Below, one piece after another: positions 16,409-24,628 of a stretch of 53,682 nucleotides of DNA. This DNA comes from JAQTTT01 sp964565435 (GTDB taxonomy: Archaea > Nanobdellota > Nanobdellia > Tiddalikarchaeales > Tiddalikarchaeaceae), in the NCBI GenBank assembly GCA_964565435.1, contig CAZMEY010000001.1, forward strand, positions 1-53,682, given 5' to 3'. A program made the position numbers and the translations under genes. How positions within the stretch are numbered: the first letter of the stretch is position 1; every line of letters begins with the position of its first letter. The notes under the pieces were generated by a model. The model had not been told where the DNA came from and searched no databases. It saw only the letters and a list, made by a program, of their open reading frames with translations.

Positions 16409-17319
16409 AAGCTGCCAAAACATTGGAGGAAAGAATAATATATGATTTGAAGCGCAGCGGATTGGATTATGACAATTTCAAAGACAAATATGAAATGGGC
16501 AAAAAGCAGGTTAAAGAATTTTATGAAGATTTGAAATCAAAAGGCTACAATATCCAAAGAAATATGTTTGACGGTGATGTAAAATATTTTATTGACAATT
16601 CTCCTAAAAGCGAAACAATATATGTACCAATAGAGGCTGTTGATGAAAATTTCAGCCTAGGGCTTATGAGCGACCCCCACTTATGCGATAAAGCCTGCAA
16701 GCTTGATGCCTTAAATAATTATTATGACACTATCTCTGATAGGGGTATAAAATATGTCCTTAATGCAGGAGATATCTTTGCAGGAATAGGAGTTTATCAA
16801 GGCCAAGAAAATGATGTTATTTGCTGGGGGCTTGATAATCAACTGGATTATGTTGTTAAAAATTATCCTATAAGGAAGGGGGTAATAACGGAGTTCATTG
16901 GGGGAAACCATGATTATAGCTTTACAAAAAAGTGCGGGGTTGACGCATGCAGGCTGCTAGCAAATGAAAGGGAGGATTTGGTTTATATGGGAATGTATAA
17001 CTCTATGATTAACTTGGGAGGGATAGAGATTGAATTGGAGCATTTGAAAAAATCTCCTCCTTATGCTGTAAGCTATCACGGGCAAAAATATGTTGAAAGA
17101 AGAGCCCATAAACCGAATATATTATTACTTGGCCACAGGCACACAACAATGTACCTATATTATGCAGGAGTGCATATCTTTGAAGGCGGCACTTTTCAGG
17201 GCAGCAACACATTAAGCAAAGAATTGGGATTCAATGAATTCATTGCAGGATGGATTATTGATATAACCCAAAAAGATGGAGTAATAAAAAAAATCAAGCC
17301 AGAGCTGATAAGCTTTTAA
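16405..17319 (+). CDS. DP1-like metallophosphoesterase with N-terminal helical/HTH region
   Basis: A 304-residue calcineurin-like phosphoesterase. Residues 1-50 are helical and could be a small helix-turn-helix (MGKKQVKEFYEDLKSKGYNI). The catalytic motifs are SDPH (89-92, a D-x-H motif), NAGDIFAGIGVYQGQE (120-135), GGNHD (166-170), SYHGQ (223-227) and LLGHRH (241-246). The stretch GIGVYQGQE closely matches GVGVYPGQE of the PolD small subunit at 12033-13526, and the order and spacing of motifs agree, so this looks like a stand-alone relative of the DP1 nuclease domain without the OB fold. It overlaps the previous gene by 4 nt and converges on orc1/cdc6. Related proteins are common in viruses and plasmids, so a mobile origin is possible. 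Confidence 0.75.
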   Translation: MKAAKTLEERIIYDLKRSGLDYDNFKDKYEMGKKQVKEFYEDLKSKGYNIQRNMFDGDVKYFIDNSPKSETIYVPIEAVDENFSLGLMSDPHLCDKACKLDALNNYYDTISDRGIKYVLNAGDIFAGIGVYQGQENDVICWGLDNQLDYVVKNYPIRKGVITEFIGGNHDYSFTKKCGVDACRLLANEREDLVYMGMYNSMINLGGIEIELEHLKKSPPYAVSYHGQKYVERRAHKPNILLLGHRHTTMYLYYAGVHIFEGGTFQGSNTLSKELGFNEFIAGWIIDITQKDGVIKKIKPELISF

Positions 17320-18527
17320 ATTTTTAGCTCCAAATCCTCGCAAAGGCTTATTGACACCTTATTGGCATAGTCCTTATCAATGGCTAAATTAATCTCCCTG
17401 GTCCTGCCATACCTTCCCTTGCTGATAATATCGGCATTAATCATTCCTAAGCTATCAAGCTCCCCAATCAAATCGCTAAGCCTCCTTTGAGTCAGGCAAT
17501 CAATTGAATTCTTGGAGCAAACCTTTTTGTAAAACTCAAAAATCTCTCCAGTAAACACTGGAGTCACCCTGTTTTTTAGCAAAGAAATTATTGAATAAAA
17601 AACCATCTTTGACTGCAAAGTCAGATTCCTGATAACCTCCATAACAGTATCCTTTTCAAGCTGCTTTTCAGCCAAATCAACAAACTCCTCAGTCAAGCTC
17701 TTATTGCTTCTCTCAGCCAGCTCCCCAGCAACCCTTAAAAGCGCTATGGCCCTTCTTGCATCACCATGCTGCTGGGCAGCATAAGCTGCGCACTTGGCAA
17801 TGACTGATTCATCAAAAGACTCATCATTGAAAGCCAATTGAGCCCTTTGCTCCAAAATCTCCCTTAATTGGACAGCATCATAGGGGGAAAAAATAACCTC
17901 CTCTTCCCCTAAGCTGCTCTTAACCCTTGGCTCCAAATTATTCTTAAAATTAACATCATTGCTTATGCCAACTATGGCAATGCTTGAATTCTTCAAGCTT
18001 TCATTAATTCTTGTAAGATTGTATAAAATATTATCTCCGCACTTATTGACAAGAACATCAATCTCATCAAGAACTAAAATAACAAGATTCTTTGAAGCAT
18101 CAAGGGCTGAATTAAACTCTGAATAAACCTCATTGGTTGGAAGCCCTGTAGCAGGAATATCCTTGCCAAACTCCCTGGCCAATTGCGCCAAAATCCTATA
18201 CTCAGTATCAGCAACATTCTGCAGCTTGCAATTAAGATAAATTGACCTTAAAGGAATACTTCTCTTTTGCGAAACATCCTCCATGCTCCTCAAAACATTC
18301 TTCACAACCAAAGTCTTGCCAGTTCCTGGCTTGCCATAAATGAAGATATTTGAAGGCTTAATATTTTTTAAAGCAGGAGCCAAAATCTGCGCCAATAGAT
18401 TAACCTCTTGATCCCTATAACAAATGCTTTCAGGATTAAACTTTAAAGTCAAAGCATCAGGATTTTTAAAAAGCGACTTCTTTTCAAGATATTCTTCAAA
18501 AAAGTCAAATGCTGATTTCTGAATCAT
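17316..18527 (-). CDS. orc1/cdc6: Orc1/Cdc6 replication initiator
   Basis: Binds origin recognition boxes and loads the MCM helicase. The protein has 403 residues from the chosen start. It has the AAA+ domain with Walker A GKPGTGKT (65-72), Walker B LVLDEID (151-157), sensor-1 region SIAIVGISND and the GDARRAI sensor-2 arginine region near residue 260. A C-terminal winged helix (about residues 310-400, containing TQRRLSDLIGELDSLGMI) binds DNA. An upstream ATG at 18596 would add 23 residues, but box A at 18552-18560 falls inside that extension, so the ATG at 18527 is used. Origin-box-like repeats begin only 64 bp upstream, which places the initiator next to its own origin, as is usual in archaea. 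It may also regulate itself through the nearest repeat. Confidence 0.95.
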   Translation of the reverse strand: MIQKSAFDFFEEYLEKKSLFKNPDALTLKFNPESICYRDQEVNLLAQILAPALKNIKPSNIFIYGKPGTGKTLVVKNVLRSMEDVSQKRSIPLRSIYLNCKLQNVADTEYRILAQLAREFGKDIPATGLPTNEVYSEFNSALDASKNLVILVLDEIDVLVNKCGDNILYNLTRINESLKNSSIAIVGISNDVNFKNNLEPRVKSSLGEEEVIFSPYDAVQLREILEQRAQLAFNDESFDESVIAKCAAYAAQQHGDARRAIALLRVAGELAERSNKSLTEEFVDLAEKQLEKDTVMEVIRNLTLQSKMVFYSIISLLKNRVTPVFTGEIFEFYKKVCSKNSIDCLTQRRLSDLIGELDSLGMINADIISKGRYGRTREINLAIDKDYANKVSISLCEDLELKI

Positions 18528-18551
18528 TAATAAGTTCCAAAGGAAAGAGAG

Positions 18552-18560
18552 CTTATAAAT
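18552..18560 (-). promoter_or_regulatory. Box A promoter of orc1/cdc6
   Basis: TTTATAAGC on the minus strand lies 25-33 nt before the ATG at 18527 and about 31 bp from the nearest origin-box-like repeat. Confidence 0.55.
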
Positions 18561-18590
18561 ATTTCTGTAAAAGAATAATATATAACCCAC

Positions 18591-18614
18591 ATACACCTTT
18601 ATTTCCTATGGAAC
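18591..18614 (-). repeat. Origin recognition box-like repeat C
   Basis: Read on the minus strand: GTTCCATAGGAAA, then TAAAGGTGTAT. It shares twelve identical bases (TTCCATAGGAAA) with repeats A and B and seven of the next eleven, including the G-rich flank. It is inverted relative to A and B. Confidence 0.65.
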
Positions 18615-18736
18615 TCTATTATGCAATGCCTAACACTTCAAATGGAAACATAAAAAAATAAAAAAATAATTTCAAAAAATCTATTTTTTCTAAAAAAATC
18701 TTTTCATTTCATGTGTCTTCTTTTTTTATTATATAT

Positions 18737-18764
18737 TATATATTTACTATATGGTAAATATATA
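18737..18764. repeat. AT-rich palindrome in the putative origin
   Basis: Two perfect 11-bp arms (TATATATTTAC and GTAAATATATA) separated by TATATG lie in the most A/T-rich part of the region, a plausible unwinding site. Confidence 0.6.
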
Positions 18765-18894
18765 TAATAATAAGATATTAAGAGAAAATGGAAAAGCTTT
18801 GAAACGTGTTTTTAATGGATTATTTGCTTTAAATTTCTTCTGGATAAACCTCAAATATTTTTCAAAAATATTGCAATAATAGGTTTAAAATCCT

Positions 18895-18918
18895 TTTCCA
18901 TAGGAAACAATGGGGTGT
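18895..18918 (+). repeat. Origin recognition box-like repeat A
   Basis: TTTCCATAGGAAAC followed by AAT and GGGGTGT. The dyad TTTCC-ATA-GGAAA plus a downstream G run matches the general form of archaeal origin boxes (a TTCCA..GGAAAC dyad with a G-string). All 24 bp are identical to repeat B, 67 bp away. Confidence 0.75.
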
Positions 18919-18961
18919 TAATACAATTTTTCTAAAAAATTTTTTGGAAGGGTCTATATTG

Positions 18962-18985
18962 TTTCCATAGGAAACAATGGGGTGT
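18962..18985 (+). repeat. Origin recognition box-like repeat B
   Basis: An exact 24-bp copy of repeat A, with a longer G/T flank (GGGGTGTGGGTGTG). It ends 8 bp before the stop of the PadR-like gene. Confidence 0.75.
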
Positions 18986-18993
18986 GGGTGTGC

Positions 18994-19551
18994 TTATTTT
19001 AATAAATCCATCTTTAATTCCTTTAATCCTTGGGCTATTTTTTCTTTAGAAACCTTTGAAGCAAAATATTCAACTAATTTTCCATATTTTTTAATAATCT
19101 TTTCTTTGATTAATTTTTTGCCTTGGGCTGATAAAACATCAAATCTTTCATTATAATCATTGATTTCTTTTTTAAGGGAATCAGCCATGTTTTTTAGCTC
19201 ATTTTCCCAATTAATTTCAATATCTTTTTTGATGGGGTTTAAAGGCATTTTTTTAATGTTTTCCAACTCTTTTTCCGGCAGATTAATGTTTGCATAAGGG
19301 CCTATAGAATAATATATTTTTTGGACTTCGTTGCCCCAAGAGTATTTTCCAACCTCATTTTCAACCTTGAGCAGTATTATTTCTTCTTTTTCTATTCCTT
19401 TTTTTAGATTGTAATAAATAGTCCTTATGTGGATTTTTCCAAATAAATCTTTATATAATTTGAAGATTTCATAGCCATATCCTGTTCCAGTCCTATCAAG
19501 TATTGCAGCAATCCTATTTCTGATAATGCTTCCAACAGGCCTGCCTTTCAT
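18994..19551 (-). CDS. PadR-like winged-helix protein with C-terminal coiled region
   Basis: A 185-residue protein beginning MKGRPVGSIIRNRIAAIL. Residues 8-75 fit a PadR-type winged helix: a first helix, GTGYGYEIFKLYKDLFG, then HIRTIYYNLKKGIEKEEI as the recognition helix, then a wing. Residues 105-185 are Lys/Glu-rich helices, as in the PadR dimerisation region. The N-terminal GRPVGS resembles an AT-hook, which would suit the A/T-rich DNA next door. The gene reads towards the putative origin and ends 8 bp from an origin-box repeat. A TATAAAAATAT box lies about 20-30 nt upstream. Its target is unknown; a role at the origin is only suggested by position. Confidence 0.68.
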   Translation of the reverse strand: MKGRPVGSIIRNRIAAILDRTGTGYGYEIFKLYKDLFGKIHIRTIYYNLKKGIEKEEIILLKVENEVGKYSWGNEVQKIYYSIGPYANINLPEKELENIKKMPLNPIKKDIEINWENELKNMADSLKKEINDYNERFDVLSAQGKKLIKEKIIKKYGKLVEYFASKVSKEKIAQGLKELKMDLLK

Positions 19552-19668
19552 GATATTATTTTAGCAATCCATATTTTTATATTTTGTCTATATTGCAAAT
19601 AAATAATCAAAAAATATCATCAGCAACCATTAAAAAATCTTAAAAAACATCAATCAATAATTATTCTA

Positions 19669-22383
19669 ATGGATTATCATTCATTAAGTGTTTCCCAATC
19701 AATCAAGGAATTGGAAACCAATGAAAAAACAGGGCTTAGCCAATCTGAAGCCAAAAACAGGATTGAAAAATATGGGTTAAATGAGCTTGATAAAGGCAAA
19801 AAAATCTCTCCATTTAAGATATTTCTTTCGCAATTCACCAATGTAATGGTTATAATACTAATAATTGGCGCAGCAATCTCCCTTATTATTGGCGAGGAGA
19901 TAGATGCAATAATCATCTTTGTAATATTGTTCTTAAATGCAATTCTTGGTTTTGTGCAGGAATATAAGGCTGAAAATGCCATGAAAGCTTTGATTAATCT
20001 CACAAACCCCCATGCAAGAGTGATTAGGGATTCAAAAGAGCGGGATATCTTAAGCAAGGAGCTTGTGCCAGGAGATATAATAATATTAAACACTGGAGAC
20101 AAGATTCCAGCCAATGCAAGATTGATTAATTCTTTTGAGTTTGAAGTCAATCAAGCCCATTTAACAGGGGAGAGCCAAAGCATTTCAAAGCATACTTATG
20201 AACTGCCCCAAAACACCAATATGCTTGACTGGAATAATATTGCTTTCATGGGCTCAATAGTGACTAACGGAAAGGCAATAGGGGTTGTTATCCAGACAGG
20301 AATGGATACTGAGATTGGAAAAATTGCAAAAAACATCTCCCATATGAAAATGGAAAAAACACCCCTACAGTATGAGATTGATAAATTGGCCAAAACTTTG
20401 GCGGCAATAGTCCTTTCAGCAGTTTCAGTTCTTTTTATTTTAGGATTAATACTCCAAAAAGATTTTTTTGAAATGCTTATGACTAGTGTCAGCCTGGCAG
20501 TTGCAGCAGTGCCAGAAGGCTTGCCTGCAATAATAACTGTAACCTTGGCATTAGGCATGCAGAGAATGGCTAAAAAGAATGCCCTTATCAGGAAGCTTCC
20601 AGCTGTCCAGACATTAGGCAGCGTTACAGTAATCTGCTCTGACAAGACAGGAACCCTGACAAAGAATGAAATGACTTCAAAAAAAATCTTTGATGGCTTA
20701 AAAGAATATAATATAACAGGCACAGGCTATGACGAAAAAGGAGAGATATTATTAAATAATAAAAAAATCATTCCAAAAAATCTTTCAAAGCTCTTTGAAA
20801 TAAGCTGCTTATGCAACAATGCCTATGTAAATTTTGAAAAAAATTCAATAATAGGGGATCCGACAGAGGCAAGCCTAATAGTGATGGCAAAAAAAGCAGG
20901 CTTTGATTATATTAAATTAAAAGAAGAATATGCAGAGGTTGCAGAGGTGAGCTTTGATTCCAAAAGAAAAAGAATGAGCGTAATAGTCAGCAAATCAGGA
21001 AAATATTATATGATGACTAAAGGGGCTCCAGATGTAATGCTTGATAACTGCTCCCAAATATTGATTAATGGAAGGGCAATAAAATTGACTCCTGCAAGAA
21101 AAAAAGAGATTATTCAAAAAAATGAGGGGTTTGCAAGCCAGGCGCTAAGAGTTTTGGGCTTTGGATTTAAGGAAATAAGCGAGAAGAAAAAATATGATTT
21201 CTCAGATGAAAATGATTTGATATTCACAGGGCTTGTCGGCATGATTGACCCTGCAAGGGAAGAGGTAAAAGATGCTATCAAAAAAGCCAAAGAGGCAGGC
21301 ATAAAAGTAAAAGTCCTTACAGGAGACCACATAATAACAGCAAAAGCAATAGCCAAAGAGATAGGCCTAATAGATGATGACTCATTATGCATTTCAAGCG
21401 ATGAGCTTGAAGGATTAAACAAAGAAGAATTCTCAAAAATTGTCAAAAAAGCGGTTGTTTTTGCCAGAATAAGTCCTGAAAATAAGCTAAAAGTTGTCAA
21501 TGAATTAAAAGCTCAAGGCGAGATAATAGCAGTGACTGGCGACGGCGTCAATGATGCTCCAGCGCTTAAAGCCTCACATATAGGTATAGCAATGGGCATA
21601 ACTGGAACAGATGTCACAAAAGAGTCAAGCCAAATGATTTTATTGGATGATAATTTTTCAACAATTGTCAACGCAATAGAAGAGGGCAGGGCAATCTTTG
21701 AAAACATAAAAAAATTTCTTAAATTTTTATTATCTTCAAATGCTGACACAATCATAGAAGTCACAACAATGGTTTTATTAGGCTTTCCTTTGCCTTTTAT
21801 ACCAGTGCATATTCTTTGGATGAACTTAGTTACTGACGGGTTGCCAGCAATAGCTTTAAGCGTTGAAAAGCCGGATGAGTCAGTTATGAAAAAGAAGCCA
21901 AGAGACCCAAAATATTCCCTTATGAGGGAATTGGGATTATTTATCTTGGTTGCAGGAATCATTGATGCTGTAAGCTCAATAATATTATTCATCTATGGCT
22001 TGAATTTTGAGGGTTATTTCATTAATGGAAATGCCTTTGCTCTGACAAAAGCAAGGACTATGGCCATTTCATCTGCAATAATCTATGAATTATTCTTTGT
22101 ATTCAATTGCAGGGATGATGATAAAGGATTTTTCCAAAGAAGCTTTAAAGAAAACTTTTTGTCAAACAAATATCTGACTCTTGCAGTATTGGTCTCATTC
22201 ATTCTGCAACTATGCTTTATCTATGTTCCATTCTTTAATAATGTCTTCCAAACAGTTCCCCTAACATTGTTTGAGCTCTTTTTAGTAATGATTTTTTCAT
22301 CAATAGGGCTTTTAATAATGCCTAAATGGTTCCATAAAGACATAACAGAGGTATTCAAAATAGGCAAAAAAAATAAGCAATAA
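19669..22383 (+). CDS. P-type cation-transporting ATPase (IIA, Ca2+-pump-like)
   Basis: An ATP-driven membrane pump of 904 residues, the usual length of SERCA/PMR1-like enzymes. Domains in order: N-terminal cation-ATPase domain (LSVSQSIKELETNEKTGLS), actuator with TGES at 166, TM4 with VPEGLPA, phosphorylation site DKTGT (Asp325), nucleotide domain with MTKGAPD, hinge TGDGVNDAPALK (about 623) and six C-terminal helices. TM6 has NLVTDGLPA, which keeps Ca2+ site II residues. In TM5 the sequence SSNADT puts Asn691 at the SERCA Asn768 position but Thr694 where SERCA has Glu771, so site I looks lost and one Ca2+ per cycle is likely (inference from remembered SERCA alignment). It stands alone, with a box A-like CTTAAAAAA upstream. 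Confidence 0.9.
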   Translation: MDYHSLSVSQSIKELETNEKTGLSQSEAKNRIEKYGLNELDKGKKISPFKIFLSQFTNVMVIILIIGAAISLIIGEEIDAIIIFVILFLNAILGFVQEYKAENAMKALINLTNPHARVIRDSKERDILSKELVPGDIIILNTGDKIPANARLINSFEFEVNQAHLTGESQSISKHTYELPQNTNMLDWNNIAFMGSIVTNGKAIGVVIQTGMDTEIGKIAKNISHMKMEKTPLQYEIDKLAKTLAAIVLSAVSVLFILGLILQKDFFEMLMTSVSLAVAAVPEGLPAIITVTLALGMQRMAKKNALIRKLPAVQTLGSVTVICSDKTGTLTKNEMTSKKIFDGLKEYNITGTGYDEKGEILLNNKKIIPKNLSKLFEISCLCNNAYVNFEKNSIIGDPTEASLIVMAKKAGFDYIKLKEEYAEVAEVSFDSKRKRMSVIVSKSGKYYMMTKGAPDVMLDNCSQILINGRAIKLTPARKKEIIQKNEGFASQALRVLGFGFKEISEKKKYDFSDENDLIFTGLVGMIDPAREEVKDAIKKAKEAGIKVKVLTGDHIITAKAIAKEIGLIDDDSLCISSDELEGLNKEEFSKIVKKAVVFARISPENKLKVVNELKAQGEIIAVTGDGVNDAPALKASHIGIAMGITGTDVTKESSQMILLDDNFSTIVNAIEEGRAIFENIKKFLKFLLSSNADTIIEVTTMVLLGFPLPFIPVHILWMNLVTDGLPAIALSVEKPDESVMKKKPRDPKYSLMRELGLFILVAGIIDAVSSIILFIYGLNFEGYFINGNAFALTKARTMAISSAIIYELFFVFNCRDDDKGFFQRSFKENFLSNKYLTLAVLVSFILQLCFIYVPFFNNVFQTVPLTLFELFLVMIFSSIGLLIMPKWFHKDITEVFKIGKKNKQ

Positions 22384-22425
22384 TTACAATAAAGCTTTAA
22401 AACGCGCGAATTTTTACCAAAAGCC

Positions 22426-23463
22426 ATGGATTATGATAGTATTATAAAAAAAATAATCAAAGAAAAAGGGGTTTTAAAAGAGATTCTTGAAAATAAGATT
22501 AAAGACAAAATAGCCGAGCTTGATAATCTTGTAAGCCTGGATGGCGCAGCCAACATAATTGCAGGCGAGCTGGGCGTTGACTTAAATGAATCAGATTTGT
22601 CAGAAGAATCCGTCAATATCAAAAGCCTTTTGCCTTCAATGAAGAATGTCAGCGTTATAGGAAAAGTCACTGATATCTATCCAATATCAACTTTCAAAAA
22701 AGAGGGAAAAGACAGCCAAGTTGGCGCTTTGTCAATCAATGACGGAACCGGCTTTGCAAGGGTTGTTTTTTGGAATGATTCAATAAGCATCTTCAAAAAT
22801 ATCAACCAAGGGGATGTGCTAAAAATAATCAATGCATACATTAAAGAAAACAAATTCGGCAAAATAGAGATTCATACAAGCTTCAGAAGCAAGATAAGAA
22901 TCAATCCAGAAGGGGTTTTGGTGCCAAAAGGTGTTCCCGAAACCTCCCAAGCAAAAGAGCCAAGGGAAAAGATTGATTTGGCTGAATTGAAAAAAGATTC
23001 TGAAATAAAAACAAATGGAATAATAGTCCAAATATTCAAAAAAAACTGCTTTTTCACTGTTTGCCCTGAATGCAAAAAATCCGCCAAAGCGGATGATGGA
23101 GTATTCATGTGCAAAGACCATGGACGAGTTGTTCCCGAAAGAAAGCTATTTGTCTCATATATAATTGATGATGGGACAGCAACTGCAAGATGCACAAGCT
23201 TCGGCTTTGACGCTGAGAAAATATTGGGAATGGATACCAAGCAAGCCTGCGAATTGTCAGACACCCATGAAGACAATGCTTACCCTATAGAGCATTCAAT
23301 GAATAAGGTTGTCGGCAAAGAGATAATAATCCTTGGAAAAACCCAATTCAACTCATTTTCAAACGCAGTTGAAATAGTCACAAATAAAATAATTGACAAA
23401 ATAGATTATAATGCAGAATTAAAGGAAATCTATGAAGAAGCAATGTATGCAGATAAAAATTAA
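22426..23463 (+). CDS. rpa: Replication protein A (single-stranded DNA-binding, OB folds and zinc finger)
   Basis: Coats single-stranded DNA in replication and repair. The 345 residues include an N-terminal helical region, a first OB fold (about 75-170: SVIGKVTDIYPISTF through the KIEIHTSF strand), a second OB region (about 180-300) and within it a zinc-binding motif C213-x2-C216-x12-C229-x2-H232. This is the euryarchaeal-type RPA41-like layout. A box A (CTTTAAAAC, about 22394-22402) sits about 25-30 nt before the ATG. The gene is separate from the P-ATPase gene 42 bp upstream. It lies 3.5 kb from the putative origin. Confidence 0.9.
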   Translation: MDYDSIIKKIIKEKGVLKEILENKIKDKIAELDNLVSLDGAANIIAGELGVDLNESDLSEESVNIKSLLPSMKNVSVIGKVTDIYPISTFKKEGKDSQVGALSINDGTGFARVVFWNDSISIFKNINQGDVLKIINAYIKENKFGKIEIHTSFRSKIRINPEGVLVPKGVPETSQAKEPREKIDLAELKKDSEIKTNGIIVQIFKKNCFFTVCPECKKSAKADDGVFMCKDHGRVVPERKLFVSYIIDDGTATARCTSFGFDAEKILGMDTKQACELSDTHEDNAYPIEHSMNKVVGKEIIILGKTQFNSFSNAVEIVTNKIIDKIDYNAELKEIYEEAMYADKN

Positions 23464-23472
23464 ATCCGATTC

Positions 23473-23748
23473 TTATTTCATTATTTTATCCAATGTGCGG
23501 TTAGCATATTCAAATGGCTTATTGATAAGCTTCATTAAATTATCCCTAACGCTAGGTATCAAAAACGCCCCCAAAAGGAATACTAATAATGCAACATTTA
23601 CAGCCAAAGTTTTCATTTGAGATGAATCAATTGAAACCCCGTCAATCATTTGATTGATTGAGGACTCATTTATTGCGCTAATAAATACTATAACTATAAG
23701 CACCATTCCAGATTTAGAAAGCACTGAAAAAAAATCAAATCCTCCCAT
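23473..23748 (-). CDS. Small membrane protein, 91 residues, two helices
   Basis: I do not recognise this protein. It has two hydrophobic segments (about residues 10-27 and 48-66), a polar loop between them with two serine-rich stretches, and a basic C-terminal tail (KPFEYANRTLDKIMK) that would lie in the cytoplasm. The start is placed by a TTTTTAAAG box about 23-31 nt upstream, which lies right at the end of the aIF5A gene. It ends 9 bp after the converging rpa stop. Confidence 0.62.
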   Translation of the reverse strand: MGGFDFFSVLSKSGMVLIVIVFISAINESSINQMIDGVSIDSSQMKTLAVNVALLVFLLGAFLIPSVRDNLMKLINKPFEYANRTLDKIMK

Positions 23749-23782
23749 AAAATAATAATTGAAGCAATTCTCTTTAAAAATC

Positions 23783-24175
23783 TTACTTTATTTGCCTAAT
23801 GCCCATTACTTCCCAAAAAACAATTTCAGCGCCTTCTTTTACTTTTTTAGCTATCTCAGCATCAGTTGGCATATCAAGCTCAAAAGTCTCGTAAGTATTC
23901 ATATCCATTACCTGAACCTTGCTGCCTGCAATGCTCAATACTTGAGCTGATTTCTTGTCAATTACAGGAGCTTCAACTCTTCCGTGGCCGCTCATTGCAG
24001 AAACCCTTTTCTTGCCGTCAAAAACGCCTTCACCCTCAATCCTGAACTTTGCATGCCCATGCTTTCCAGGAGCGCTTGTTGTAATGCTTTTAACAACGCA
24101 AGGAACGCCATCCATTACAATGTACCTTCCCACCTTTACATCATGCAAGTCAATAGGCTTAACTTCCGAACTCAT
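23783..24175 (-). CDS. eif5a: Translation factor aIF5A
   Basis: Archaeal IF5A, which relieves ribosome stalling, notably at proline stretches. The length of 130 residues is standard. The hypusine/deoxyhypusine loop is SAPGKHGHAK, with the modified lysine at position 38. The SH3-like first domain (about 1-70) is followed by the OB-fold domain (about 75-130). The start ATG is preceded by TTTTTAAA at 24199-24206, 24-31 nt away. No deoxyhypusine synthase gene is visible in the window. Confidence 0.96.
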   Translation of the reverse strand: MSSEVKPIDLHDVKVGRYIVMDGVPCVVKSITTSAPGKHGHAKFRIEGEGVFDGKKRVSAMSGHGRVEAPVIDKKSAQVLSIAGSKVQVMDMNTYETFELDMPTDAEIAKKVKEGAEIVFWEVMGIRQIK

Positions 24176-24316
24176 AATGAAAAAATATCAACTATCCATT
24201 TAAAAAGTTTATTGATACAAGAAACTAAAAAAGATATTTTAAAATCGCTTATTTTGTATCTTTTTATCCATAGCTAATTCAATAAACTGCGCATTTAAAA
24301 ATATTCATAATAAAAG

Positions 24317-24588
24317 AATTGAGGGAATTCTCAGCATTTTAGTTCCTTTCTAAAAGCTTATCCAATAATCTTGCTCCGCTTTGCGAACCCATAAACACTT
24401 GCAGTGTTGCCTTATGGCTGCTCCACTCAAGGCCTGGCCCTTTCAGCAGCACCAAAGTCCTATGGGACAAAGTTTCTCAGCTTAATCAATGGGGCTTAAT
24501 AAAAAAGCCTATCAATGCCAAGTTTTCAGCTCCGCCAAGAGACTTGCGGACTGGAGCCCTCGTCAGGGGCTAAGCCTATCCCTCAAAT
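24317..24588 (-). ncRNA. ffs: Signal recognition particle RNA (7S RNA)
   Basis: Read on the minus strand, this 270-nt stretch contains the conserved helix 8 of SRP RNA: GGUGCUG, then a GGGCCAGGCC strand, and GGAGCAGCC closing the helix (plus-strand positions about 24412-24456). The two ends pair: UUGAGGGA at the 5' end (24579-24586) with UCCCUCAA at the 3' end (24319-24326), as in helix 1 of archaeal 7S RNA. GC content is clearly above the flanks and there is no open frame. A TTTTTAATTAAAAAG promoter lies about 15-30 nt upstream. Exact ends are estimated from the helix 1 pairing. Confidence 0.88.
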
Positions 24589-24628
24589 TACTTTTGAGTT
24601 CTTTTTAATTAAAAAACTATCGCAGCCA

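Larger units (their letters stand above)
18591..18985. other. oriC: Putative replication origin (oriC)
   Basis: This gene-free stretch between orc1/cdc6 and the PadR-like gene has the layout of an archaeal origin: one origin-recognition-box-like element at the orc1 end on the minus strand, two identical ones at the other end on the plus strand, and between them about 280 bp that includes almost pure A/T from 18715 to 18780 with a long palindrome. A weaker half-match, TTCAAATGGAAACA, is at 18637-18650. Established archaeal origins have inverted boxes flanking an AT-rich unwinding element next to orc1/cdc6; that this one is active is inferred. I see no convincing protein gene in the stretch. 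Confidence 0.75.
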
